Source of the DNA: Fennellomyces sp. T-0311
Lineage: Eukaryota; Mucoromycota; Mucoromycetes; Mucorales; Lichtheimiaceae
Reading direction: 5' to 3'
DNA length: 64,000 bases
NCBI GenBank assembly: GCA_025266875.1
Contig: JALLLT010000016.1
Span: 248,001-312,000 of the forward strand
In this document: positions 34,237 through 44,747 of the stretch, in pieces
How the letters are laid out: each line of letters begins with the position of its first letter
Numbering within the stretch: position 1 is the first letter of the stretch
Notes under the pieces: generated by a model
Databases searched by the model: none
What the model was told of the DNA's origin: nothing
What the model saw: only the letters and a program-made list of their open reading frames with translations
Made by a program: the position numbers and the translations under genes

Positions 34237-35231
34237 AGAAGTTGTTCGAGTTGCCACTCAGCGACACCGCCTCTCCTGAAGAAGCAAGATCCCACTATGA
34301 AAGTCATTTAGCGCGCATTGGTCGATCCATGATGGAGGATCATGATCTTGTCATGGGCACGAAACGTTACACGCTATTGGAAGTCGAAGCTTATTTGACT
34401 GCTCCCAAACACGGTCATGCCGATCCGTATTGTCACGGCCACCCGCGTCAAAAACGTGCCGGATACTGGGTAATGCAGGCACGAGAGAGAGAGTGTGTGG
34501 TTTGACACTTGAAAAAGTTTTTTCATAGAGCGGGCATGTCAGATTCTTTCCGAGGAGGATCACGCAAAGGCGTGGATATCACGATCGGGAGCAACGAAAG
34601 TGCAGGCGGGATGCTTATTCGGGCGGTGCTGGATCAAGGCGATGGACGCGTGATCGAAGGCCCCAGTCTGCTCGTGGATGAGATCCTCAAGGTGTGTGGA
34701 AAGAAGGATTTGCAAAGTCTTACTGCGGCGCCATGGACTGGCGACTGTTGGTGCAAAAAGAGTCTATTTTATCTCGAAAAGAAGCCGCCTGTCCGACCCA
34801 CAGCAACAAAACGGCCCAGAATCGAGGAGGAAAGGGTGTATACATCGTGTCGCGTCGGTCTTGGCCTGGGCAACCGATCCCCATCGATCGAAGCACGGCT
34901 CTTGTTCGTCGGACGGCCGTACCGCTACGTGATGAAGCCGCACTTCTTGAAGAAGGGTCGCGTGTGGACACTCTTTGGACTCATGGAAGAAAAACTGCCC
35001 TCAAAGGAAATCGCGGAGCTGACTCAGATCAAAGAGAGTTTATTGCCGAAATATAAAAGCGAGTTCGATGCCGGGCGAGAAGCGCCACTGGATACCATTA
35101 GGGAGTGCTTGAATGGCAAGGATATCGTCAGCGGCGGGGCGAATTGGAAACTGCGCGTCATGAGCGCCGTGCGTTGGTGGGAGTGTAATGTGAAACAAGG
35201 AGAAAAGTTCAAGCTTCAAGACGAGGATTAG
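34224..35231 (+). CDS. Conserved-looking protein resembling alkyladenine-DNA-glycosylase (MPG) fold
   Basis: Two exons: join(34224..34469,34518..35231), 319 aa. The acceptor after GAAAAAG, not the later CATAG, keeps the frame and gives GYWFFHRAGMSDSFRGG. The order LLEVEAYLTAPKHGHADPYCHGHPR (split here: LLEVEAYL, then H and D residues), then SFRGGSRKGVDITIG, GGMLIRAVL and EGPSLLVDEIL parallels MPG/AAG enzymes (ETEAYLG, H, RG, LLRALEP, GP). That suggests a relative of 3-methyladenine DNA glycosylase, but the identity is remote and the active-site mapping is uncertain. The ATG overlaps the subtilase 3' end by 13 bp on the same strand. Confidence 0.75.
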
Positions 35232-36090
35232 TAAAAGAAAGTGCTGTATTCGTTCTGCGGCTGTTCTTGCTTAATAGACAATGGCGCTTGTATGTCATCC
35301 GCCGTGGCTGTTGCTTGCGAGATCTGAAGCATTTCTCGCAGTCCTTGGTTCTCGATTGCGAGTTGCGCGAGTTGTGCCGCATGTTCGTCACCCTCAGGCG
35401 ACTCGTACGCGGCTCGCAACATGGATGCGATCTGGTGTAGATGTTGGCGCAGTGTCATGTTTTCGATCATCAGTTCTGCCGTGGTGCCTTTTTCTGCATC
35501 CAAAAGAGCCTCGTATTCCTTTCGTAACCGAATCTGTCCCTCGGTGGCCGATACCTGAATGCATGATGTGTAAGCCCTGTTCCAGCCACAGTGCGTAATG
35601 TAACATACTGTGTGCATCCGCAACTTGTCGGCCACTTTCGACAGGTTGGATTCATATTCCTGCACTAGTCCTTGCAGCTCGCTGCAATCGCGTTCCAGCT
35701 GCTGGTTCCGGCTGATCGTTCGCTGGTACTTTTGGAGCAAGGTGTTGTATTGCGCACCAAGCGCTGCGTTAGCCCCGTCTACGTTTGGCGCATCGACCGC
35801 CAGCAGTAGTGTATGATCGTCTACATGCTCTGGTTAGAATCTCACTGTCCACGCAACCATTGCGCACTGGACTGAACCTTGATCGTGCGTTTTGCCTGCT
35901 GCACGTTGCTGTTTTCGAGAGAACAAAAAAAGAGTAGGTCAAAAAAACAGGTAGGACGATGGCATGAGCATACCTTGAGATCCGCCACTTGTTTGTAAAT
36001 GTCAGCGGTGAGATCGTTGTTGGCATCGTGGCGTGAAGTTAGTTCATTGGCGAGTTCCCAGAATCTCTTGAGGGCATCTGCATCGGTCAT
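35228..36090 (-). CDS. SIKE/FGFR1OP2-family coiled-coil protein, probable STRIPAK subunit
   Basis: Four exons: complement(join(35228..35554,35609..35820,35878..35908,35974..36090)), 228 aa. It is almost entirely coiled coil: FWELANELTSRHDANNDLT, then LLQKYQRTISRNQQLERDC and LRKEYEALLDAEKG. It ends with the family hallmark ENQGLREMLQIS, followed by an acidic tail with IKQEQPQNE. SIKE/FGFR1OP2 proteins bind striatin in the STRIPAK phosphatase-kinase complex; fungal relatives (SCI1-type) act in hyphal fusion and development. One exon is only 31 bp, and without it the frames do not join. The stop lies within 4 bp of the stop of the convergent glycosylase-like gene, so the 3' UTRs must overlap. 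Confidence 0.85.
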
Positions 36091-36294
36091 GATGTTCAGG
36101 CTGATGTAGGGACAAGTACTCCGAATTATGCCAGGCCGAGGTCGTTGTGTAAAATACGAATTATACGGTTGGTTTTAATGCAGATTAGGTGCGTAATAAT
36201 AACAAAGTTAGAGGGAGAGAATGTTTGACATAACGGAGGAATAAGGAGAAGATGAAGGGGGTTCAGGAGAGATCGTTTAGGCGCGATCCATTGA

Positions 36295-37490
36295 CTAATC
36301 ATCGCTGTCGTCGTCGTCGCCGTCGTCTAATAAGGTCTCGCCATCGTAGCCCATGGGGTTCTGGCGAGTCCACCGCCACATATCCTCGCACATGGCCTCC
36401 ATTCGCCGCGTCGGATACCACCCCAGCTCTTGGTTCGCCAGCGATGCGTCGGCCGTACAATTTGCAATGTCGCCAGGCCGTCGCTCGACGATCTTGTAGG
36501 GTATCTTCTTTTGCGTGACCTTTTCCATGGCCTTGATGATTTCCATGACAGAATAGCCGATGCCGGTGCCGAGATTGTACGCCACGCACCCCGGCTTTGT
36601 ATCCAGCTTTTTGAGCGCTGCCACATGACCCGTGGCCAGATCACACACGTGGATGTAGTCGCGCACGCCCGTCCCATCCACCGTATCGTAGTCGCTGCCA
36701 TAGATGTGCACGTAGGGCGATCGTCCTTGCAACACGCGGATGACGTAGGGCAAGAGGTTGTTTGGAATGCCCTGCGGATGCTCGCCGATCAAGCCAGACG
36801 GGTGTGCGCCGACCGGATTAAAGTATCGCAAAAGGCATACGTTCCATTCCGGATCGGACGCACACAGATCGCGCAGCATTTCTTCGACAAAAAGCTTGGT
36901 CCGGCCGTACGGATTGGTCACTGGCCCCACGCGCGCGCTTTCACCGACCGGACACTGATCCGGCTCGCCGTACACCGTGGCGCTGGATGAAAAGACCAGG
37001 TTTTTGACATTAAAATCCTTCATCACCCGCAACAGATGAAGCGAGCCTGCCACGTTGTTGTAATAGTAGTCCAGCGGTATACGTGTCGACTCCCCGACAG
37101 CCTAAAGCAATGATTAGGTGAATTCTGCAACCTTCGGACCTTTTAAACTAATTTATTTTACCTTGATGGCAGCAAAGTGGATGACGGCCCAAAAGTTGTA
37201 CAGCGAGAACACTCGCTCGAGATCGTTGACGCAAGTGACATCGCCTTTGAAGAACTGCACCGGCCGTCCCGCCAGTCGCTCCACCCGTCTCAATGCCTCT
37301 GCAGTGGGTTGTGAGCACACGTCGCTCGCGGAGACCGCATATTGCGTTGCTTACCCAGATGAGAGTTTGCCATATTATCCATCACCACAATTGCATAGCC
37401 AGCTGTCAAAAGTTCCACAACCGTATGACTCCCAATATATCCAGCGCCACCCGTGACCAGCACGTACTTTTGGCGTTTTGAAGGGTCCAT
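36295..37490 (-). CDS. GAL10: UDP-glucose 4-epimerase
   Basis: Three exons: complement(join(36295..37101,37162..37298,37355..37490)), 359 aa from the ATG at 37490 (in-frame ATG at 37547 also possible). Interconverts UDP-glucose and UDP-galactose in the cytosol (Leloir pathway; supply of galactose for wall glycans). It is an extended SDR enzyme: NAD-binding [15 protein letters not shown] at residues 10-24, FAAIKAVGES, catalytic SSSATVYG and the YGRTK Tyr/Lys pair, then [10 protein letters not shown] and [11 protein letters not shown]. It is a stand-alone epimerase with no aldose 1-epimerase (mutarotase) domain, unlike the yeast fusion, and ends with an unusual acidic tail ([10 protein letters not shown]). 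Confidence 0.94.
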
Positions 37491-38557
37491 ATCCGTCGAC
37501 AGCCGTCTGACAAGACTCGCAGTGCGTTCCGGTCGCAGTTGGTGCATGCAGTTGAAGGTGTAACGTCGATGATTGCGTTTCTCTGGTTTACTCCTCGTGG
37601 TTGATCGATTTGATCGAGCAGATGGCCGATCAAGCACCCGATGATCTGAATCATTGCGAGTGGCGCTGGATACTTTGAGCTGCTCCACAATCTCTTGGCC
37701 AGATGAACTTTTGTATGGTAACCGTGGCATTATATGTGTGCAAAGGCAAGGGCTTGTTCAAAGTACGAAAAGGAAAAGAAAGAGAGAAGAGGAAAAGCAA
37801 GGGACAGTGTAACATAAAAAAAGAAAGGCACACACACACACACGCAGCTTCCACTGGACACGCACTAAACTCAGCAGGTTTCGAAAGATCAATGCTCTTT
37901 TTCGTTCTAAGAAGGAAAAAAAGGTATAGATCGATCTGTTGCACGCTAATTGCAATAAGCGATACACGGTAATTTACAGTGGTGTGGAGAAAACAAAAAA
38001 AAAACCCCTTCCCCCACGGTCTATTGTCCAATGACGTTTCAAACGATATAAACCACACGCCGTCGATTGTCAGCTGCCCCACCGCCTACGCTTGGACAGC
38101 TCGGTCTCGATAAACTAGCTATCATCGCTGCCGTTGCACGAATTTGGTTGTGTAGCATTGCGACGATCGCTGCCAATATTCTGGGGGAACTCGAAAAATG
38201 TTTTTCCTTGGCTATGATGTCCTGCTGCCTTTGGTTTGTTGTGGCACCGTCATAACATTGCAGCTTTGGTTAAAGAAAGAAATCCCCATCGAAAAAAGCT
38301 AAACAGGTTAGTGCGAAAAAGACTACGACGGAACATTCGCCTTTCCGTTTTTATAGCGCACGGGTGACCATCTTTTTATATGTACGAAAAGACCAAAAGT
38401 TTGAATGTGAAACATGGTCCTCTACGTAGATTCACTTTCCGCTGACCTTTTCGCATCGACACTACCATTACCATATTGACTGACGACGTAAATTGAGATC
38501 CAAGTATAGTAAGGCACTGCAGGATGACATGTGCTGCTGATTAAAAATAGCTGAAAA
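37491..38557. other. Intergenic: epimerase promoter region
   Basis: About 1.07 kb. It contains a CA repeat at about 37829-37842, A-rich and purine-rich tracts and no supported gene; the ORFs here are low-complexity shadows. Confidence 0.5.
37829..37842 (+). repeat. CA dinucleotide repeat
   Basis: Seven CA units in the intergenic region upstream of the UDP-glucose 4-epimerase gene. Confidence 0.8.
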
Positions 38558-39565
38558 CTAGAGCAGCGCCTTCGTTTGAAGTACAACAGGTTGATAATGA
38601 TGATCTAGCCAATAAATCACAGCTTCCGATACTGCCTTTGCCGTGGTCTGTCGCCCGCTTTCTGTAAACCGTAAATGTTGGGGGAGTTCAATTTGTACTG
38701 CATCAAGCCCCGCCTGTGTGGCATTGGTATGGTAGCTCTCGGTTATATATGCACCGCTGTAAAACCGGTCCTCAGCATTCGGAGCAGGATGGCTTGGCGA
38801 TGGTATCGTTTGGACATTGCTGCTCTGCAATGACATGAGCTCTCCAAATGACCCTTCGCCGCGCAAAAGCTCGTGTGGCGACAATGTAACACGTTTAGCG
38901 AGGGACTGGATGGACGATTTTTCGAGCACAGCTTGATCTGTGCCCTGAGGATCATTGGCGAGCTCTATTAATTCGTCCTTTTCCATAAGGTACCCGAGCA
39001 TAACAAATTCGTGTCGTCTGTGACCTAAAGCATGATGTATGAGATACTGTTGCGTCACCAAAAGTGAATGGTTACCATGTATGTCTAGGAGTAAACCTTC
39101 CTGATGATGTCGTGCACGGATTTCATTGACAGCGTGGCGTAGAGTATGATGAAATTCCTTTTAACCGCTCTCGTTAGCATTACTTTTTTTGTCTCTAGAA
39201 TCATGCGGCACCTTCCACACCGCTCGACCCTGAGGGGAATCTGCCGCCGATTCAATGGGCCGGTTCATATCAACTTTACTTCGTCTAACATTGCATATCA
39301 CCATATAAGGCTGACTGCCATAATAGGCTGTAACCTTTTCCGCAATAGCGTGGGCTGTGTCGATGGTGAGCGCGTCATTGACAAGTACGGCATCCCCGGT
39401 TTTGGTACGCTCCGGTATTTCGTCCGCGTCCATTCTTCCACCATGAGGAACGGTTAATATGAGAGGAAGATCTCCACGCTGATACGTCACGTAGGATGAT
39501 GTGGATAGGGGTGCAAGTGAGGACATGAAGAGAAATAGCAGAAGAACAAGCGTTTTCCTGGTCAT
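38558..39565 (-). CDS. Secreted N-formylglutamate amidohydrolase-like protein
   Basis: Two exons: complement(join(38558..39157,39212..39565)), 317 aa. The N-terminus (MTRKTLVLLLFLFMSSLAP) is a signal peptide; an in-frame ATG at 39583 would add six residues. The motifs LILTVPHGGRMD, CNVRRSKVDMNRPIE and LLLDIHGNHS are the zinc-site segments (His, Asp/Asn, His) of the FGase superfamily. The intron has donor GTGCCG and acceptor AAAAG. In bacteria the family hydrolyses N-formylglutamate; the extracellular substrate in fungi is unknown. The C-terminal part (LDAVQIELPQHLRFTESGR) matches the family's final strand and helix. Confidence 0.82.
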
Positions 39566-39583
39566 GTGGAACCCAAAGCTCAT

Positions 39584-40091
39584 AAATGGTGGGGGACTGC
39601 AAACGCCCTTCTCTTTTATATTACAAATAGAAAAAAAAGTCCGAACGTCGTACCAAACGTTCGTCTCCGCATTCACCCTGCACCAGATGTTGTTTTTGAC
39701 TTTCAGGGACGTATTAAAATACGCCTTACTTCTTTTCAGATCGCATTGATTCGTGCCAGTTATTTTGTTTCTTTAGGTTTAATATGATCCAATGTAGAGC
39801 ATCACGGATGTTTGAGACTATACCTGCCTATCCTTTCGGACAGCACATCATTCCTTTCATGCTGGCATCTTTGCAGAGGGTGCTAATGGTAAAGCAACCG
39901 TAACACACAGTACTATCCAAAAACAATTAAGGTAAACAATGTTCCACTTCTTTTTCTTGTTTCCTTTACCCATCTACTTTCCGCAGCCTTTTCGCATTAC
40001 CGTTTTTACTTTGCTTTCTCGCTGTTCTAATGTTGTGCTTTCAGACAATCCTATTGTAGTATCGACCTTTTTCTCTCCAGGACCCAACCTT
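39584..40091. other. Intergenic, no supported gene
   Basis: About 500 bp, with promoter DNA of the FGase-like gene on the left. No supported ORF. Confidence 0.4.
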
Positions 40092-40592
40092 TCAACTGAT
40101 GCCATTCGTACATTGGCTCCAAATACCATTGACCATCAATTGCAATAGTAAATACAAAATGCGTCCGTCAGCAAAGAGCTCAGCGTCCTCGACCGATTTC
40201 ATCATCGCAAAATGCATGATAACGCTACTACCTAGCTGTGCACACAAAATACACCCATGAAAAATTATTTGAGTCATGGATGTTTGCATATGGGCGGCGT
40301 GAGGAACCAAAAGATCTGGCTCCGGGATCCACAATGATGAACTTACAGCCGCATCGACCACTTGTCCCACATCCTCTTCCTTTCTTATGATTAGAATCCA
40401 GTAGACGTAAATATCGAGATCTTTTTTTAATATGTAAGCTACCAGAAGCAATTGAATTATTAATTTCACATTTGCATGGTCCTTGAACCAGAACATGGAC
40501 CTAACAAGCAAATGGTAACGCAGCGTCACTTTCTCCATCTGTATAACAATATGGCTGCTGTTGAAACTCTTTATGCTTTTTTCGTATTGCAT
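40092..40592 (-). CDS. Hypothetical protein fragment, membrane- or regulator-like
   Basis: A 166-codon open frame with protein-like composition. A plausible internal start is MEKVTLRYHLLVRSMFWF. It contains hydrophobic helices (LIIQLLLVAYILKKDLDIYV) and a conserved-looking stretch, LLVPHAAHMQTSMTQIIFHG, then AQLGSSVIMHFAMMKS and GRILYLLLQLMVNGIW. This resembles the helical middle region of fungal-specific transcription factors but lacks any zinc cluster here. It is probably the 3' part of a gene whose 5' exons I cannot define, or a truncated copy. Confidence 0.4.
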   Translation of the reverse strand: MQYEKSIKSFNSSHIVIQMEKVTLRYHLLVRSMFWFKDHANVKLIIQLLLVAYILKKDLDIYVYWILIIRKEEDVGQVVDAAVSSSLWIPEPDLLVPHAAHMQTSMTQIIFHGCILCAQLGSSVIMHFAMMKSVEDAELFADGRILYLLLQLMVNGIWSQCTNGIS

Positions 40593-42273
40593 AGTTTCTG
40601 CTACCCTCTGCTTAACGAGGCTGAAAGCATTATTCCTGTCATGGATTCAGCTGTTTCAAGATAAGATGCCAGTAGTGTGATGTAGTTACTACACAATAAA
40701 GTCAGTCTACAAATTTGCTCACGCCAACCATGATTTACGCGTATCGTTGCTGAAAAATAGAACCGTTGAATCTAGGACAGCGAGAAAGCTAAAAAACAAT
40801 TGAAGCCAGCAAACTATACTATTACGATTATCAACCAAGAAGTATTCACATATATAACATGGTGTTACGTAATATGTACTACGTATTCCTGCAATTTTAT
40901 ACTGCTTCTTCCCTAATACCAAGGTAAAAATGACACTGTTACGCACACTTGCTTAATTGTGCTATAGAGGAAATGCCGGCGGAATGAACAGGATAATCCA
41001 GACTTTGTTGCGGCCCTTTTTTGCTTTACCAAAAGTCATTTTCAAGGTGCTTCTCACCAAAAATGCTTTGCCATCCAGGGCAAGTCATATATATGTAGAT
41101 AACACACATACAACCACAGCTCTCAATCAGAAACTTCAGAGAATGATGAGGACAGCATTGCTTACGAACTTGGCGGCAGGTACACGGACAGAGTTCATAC
41201 TAAGCATAAATATCAGACGACGATCATTTTGATGAGGACACCCGTCAACTCAAGTATGCATTGGACTCCAAGTGGAAAAAATTTACCAAAGCACACTCGT
41301 TTATATCATAAACGAAAGCGAGTGACACCCAGAGGAACTCGTTGAAATACATCAATCACTAAATGTCTTCCTACGAGTAAAAAAAGCGACTCTTCTATGG
41401 CTTTTGTCCAGCGGACGATACAACGCATTAATATAATATAAGAAATTTCGCATTCAACTTCAATGAACCTTGGCTCGACATCAGTATGGTTACTTTTCAA
41501 TCTCTTTACGTAGGTACAGGTTTTATCTACTGCCATGAGTCATGGACTTATAAACACACAAGAAAAACCAGCTCGTTAGACATCCCGGTAAATATTTGTA
41601 TAAACGCCACTAGCGCTACCTCGTATTCACCTTTCTACACGCATTTTATTATTATTTAGAGATTTGCGTATCGATCAATAGACAGATTTAAAACCTCATT
41701 ACTGTACAATGATTGAACATACGTATTTATATATCTTTTGCGTGGTTATCGATACAATGTCGAACGCAATCAAAACTATAACTGCACGCAGCAGAGCAAG
41801 TTAAGATACTTACTGATGTCGTCGCTGAAGGATTTATTTAAGCAAAGTTTGAGAGATAAAATGAGCTCTCATTTCGAAGACTCATAAGAACTACTTGATG
41901 GCATGGTATCGGTTTGGAAAACTTGTAGCTGTCCATGCAGGCAATAAAGTGAATAGCAGCGCCTCCGCGATTGTACGCTACATAGTTTATCCACTGTACT
42001 CCTTTATTATTTGGCCCTTATGAGCCCGCGCACCCCGTCCATTCGAAGTTTTGGACAGGGCTTCTATTTATTGAGTCAGATAATTTCCAACTGATGATCT
42101 GATAGATTGTAGTATGCAGTACCGAAGCAATAGAAGTCTTGAGTCATCGTTCTTTTTCCCGTTTACGCGCTAGAATGGGCGGAGCGGAGTAGCACCTTCC
42201 TCCTGACAAGACAGCACAAAGCGCTCACGGTCATCTTCGGAAGGGATGCTCCTCGTATGACAATGTCGGTCCT
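40593..42273. other. Gene-poor stretch
   Basis: About 1.7 kb with small unsupported ORFs on both strands. No tRNA or repeat ends were found. Confidence 0.4.
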
Positions 42274-42282
42274 TATAAATAG
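42274..42282 (+). promoter_or_regulatory. TATA box of the metallothionein gene
   Basis: TATAAATAG, 66 bp upstream of the ATG at 42348, followed by a pyrimidine-rich leader (CTCTTTTTCTCTTCC). This is a strong promoter layout for a short, highly induced gene. Confidence 0.6.
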
Positions 42283-42347
42283 GATAGGGTTTTAGCTGTT
42301 GACTCTTTACTCTTTTTCTCTTCCTGAACAAATTACACATTCTCAAT

Positions 42348-42485
42348 ATGCAACAGTGTGGTGGTAAATCTTGCGAGTAAGTTTGCATATTCTATGCAGA
42401 CGACCTGATACTTACATTCTATCCACGCAATAGTAACTGCGGAACCTCGTGCCAATGCTCTAGCTGCGGTTGCACCAAGAAATAA
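42348..42485 (+). CDS. Metallothionein, 26 residues
   Basis: Two exons: join(42348..42376,42434..42485), 26 aa, split by a 57-bp intron with a GTAAGT donor and a TAG acceptor. The protein starts MQQCGGKSC and ends CTKK, with seven cysteines at positions 4, 9, 12, 16, 18, 21 and 23, including C-x-C pairs, and no aromatic residues. Length and cysteine number are those of the Neurospora-type copper metallothionein, which chelates Cu(I) in the cytosol and is copper-induced. The spacing differs somewhat from that protein. It lies alone in a sparse region and is too short for routine ORF calling. Confidence 0.8.
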
Positions 42486-43490
42486 ACGTTGCACCTGCGT
42501 CGTAACAAGGACAGGATAGTTGACAAGTTACCACTTTTTACGTACCTTCAGAACAGAATTTCTTTTCATCAATGGATATTTGCGCTGCCCCATTTGAGTC
42601 ATTCAATTCAAATATATTTTGCCCTACATAACATGTTAAAGTATAATAGCCTTGTGGACGAGCTGTGCGTAGCATGACAAATTGAGCAATGTGTCGAGGA
42701 AACGTACAGAATGCACGTAGAGTGATGGACCCACCGATACTTTTTGCATAATAGTTCTTGTACAAAGTTTTCGAATATGCGTGATTAATAATACGTCCCC
42801 ATGCATGCATACTTGTTGCTATATTTTATGACATATTTATACCGTCATCTCTCCTGAATAAGATGCATATGGGCAAAGAAGACCGCAATAGTATACGCGC
42901 ACGTACGTGCATGTATACCTGTATTTTTCAGTAAACGGTAGCAGTTGATACGGTGCTACACGTGGCCACATTGCCAACTTTCGAGTAAGCAATGTGGAAA
43001 TGACCACAAAAACAAAGCCAGTTCAAGATCGACTAATATTAGGAACTCTTTTTGGAGGAATGGTCACCCATAGCCAAGAAAGCTCATATATGACTACTTT
43101 TTCCCTGTATGCCTGATAAACTTCCTTAGGAACTTTCTACCACAGACTTAGGCGCTCTAAGAGGACCTTATAAAAATTAACGACCCTACGCAATTGCCAG
43201 ACGACGACTATTCTCTTTGTGTGGCGTTCATGAGGGTAGACGCGATAAAGGATGTCGAAAAAGGCAAGCTCGTTGCGATCATACAAACAAAGGTGTACGA
43301 GAATTTTCTTTACAGCAAGCAAAGGAGTGTTTTATTGATGGCTCTAATAAAGTATAAAGTGGCAAGCGATCCCTACTTTTCACTTCACGTTATGCAATCC
43401 GGTCGCTGAATTCGCACGAGCTCAGGACAGTCCTAGCGATTAAGGTCCTAACAACCATAATTACCAGTCCAACGGCTGGGCAGCACTAAG
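42486..43490. other. Gene-poor stretch
   Basis: Unsupported short ORFs only. Confidence 0.4.
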
Positions 43491-43493
43491 GGT

Positions 43494-43800
43494 TCAATGG
43501 CAAGATTGTAGTGGAGTTACCATAAGATGTTGATAACAAAAGCCGTCATCGCAACAGTTACTATGAACACTGTTCCTGCTGGCTTCAGTACGCACAGACC
43601 GCTTATGCAGTAGCACGAGCAAGCTTGCCCATTGGCGAATGAAGAAATACAAGCAACGTTCAAAATCTTTTTCCTCCATACCAAGATACCATAGCACACC
43701 TTATTTGCTTTCGCTCTTGTTTTCCTCGCTTTGGAACTCACTGTAGTTATGATCTTTGTCGCTCCACAATTTGGCCATCTTGGATCCTGAACCTATCAGA
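43494..43800 (-). pseudogene. Possible small gene or remnant with a C-terminal membrane segment
   Basis: Minus strand: a short frame MAKLWSDKDHNYSEFQ starts at about 43779 with a GTGAGT donor inside. Further on, a separate frame, GLCVLKPAGTVFIVTVAMTA, ends in a hydrophobic tail at about 43515. They may be exons of one small tail-anchored protein, but no single splice choice joins them convincingly. Confidence 0.2.
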
Positions 43801-43904
43801 GCCCTCTTCCCCGCAAGAACTGTAAAGTAAGTCGCATCGGAACTATGCAACGTCCGCCTCTCTTTTCCACGATGGTAGGTAAGTAAAGGGAAAAAAAGCG
43901 CCTT

Positions 43905-44210
43905 GACTCTTCATGATGCTCCTCCATGCTATAGCCATGCTTCCATTGCGGTCTCTTGTGGTGCAGGTCACTCTTTTCTAAGGAAGTGGTGCACGGTTTG
44001 CTGCTAGAGTGGGATTGACAGATATGTTGCGGAAGCTTCTTTGCACAATTAGGTAGAAATCGCGGTGCACTTTTTACTAATCTGGCTGATGGATGTTTGA
44101 AAAACACAGGGATAAGTGCAAAGAATCCGCTCTCTCTTCACTACTGCTCCTTCATACTGTAGTGACTCCGTCGCCTTCCGTTGTGATCTTTCGTGGTGCA
44201 ACTCAAGTGG
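43905..44210 (+). repeat. Two diverged local repeats (43905-43975 and 44135-44205)
   Basis: Both copies have TCTTCA, then GCTCCT-CAT-CT-TAG, CTTCC-TTG and GTGGTGCA in the same order, about 225 bp apart. They look like an old tandem duplication. Short minus ORFs across them are not convincing genes. Confidence 0.4.
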
Positions 44211-44585
44211 TAAGTGCGAACAACCCTGTTTCTCTTCATTATTAAATCTTCTTACTTCTGTGACTCGTCGTGGTAACAATGGGGTGGTGTGGGGAGTGGG
44301 ATACCGTCTCATGTGGTAACGGGCGCCATCTATATGGTGCAGGCTAGAAGTGCTACACATTTAATATTAAATAGACTTTAGCTTTTGGCGCTGTAACACA
44401 TTTATTGCTCGTCCAAGAAATTAATTTGCGACATGATCCAACACGCCGGATCCATTGTCTCTTCTCTTCCTATTTTCTCTTGGCCTTTTCTTACATAGAC
44501 ATCAAGTTAAAGAATACAGTGGCTTCATCCACATGGCATCCATTTCGACACATCGATCCTTTAGTAAAGAGTCACGATACCGATC

Positions 44586-44653
44586 AATCTTATTAGATCG
44601 AGTCGCATTCAGCTCTCGGCTCGACAGCTGTTTGCTCACAAGTAACCAAAGTC
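44586..44653 (+). repeat. Copy B of the dispersed repeat (partner at 4631-4712)
   Basis: TTAGATCGAGTCGCATTCAG, CGACAGCTG and AAGTAACCAAAG are shared in order with 4631-4712. Confidence 0.45.
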
Positions 44654-44747
44654 ACTTATATACCTTTGCAGGTTTGTGTCGCAGTACTGGAATGGGCAGT
44701 TTATACATAGTGCATAGTAGCAGAAAGCATTAATAAAATAGAACTTG

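Noticed and set aside
35609..35660. Hydrophobic insertion in the SIKE-like protein
   Set aside because: The extra segment is an unspliced intron (GTATGT to TTCAG); removing it restores the coiled coil.
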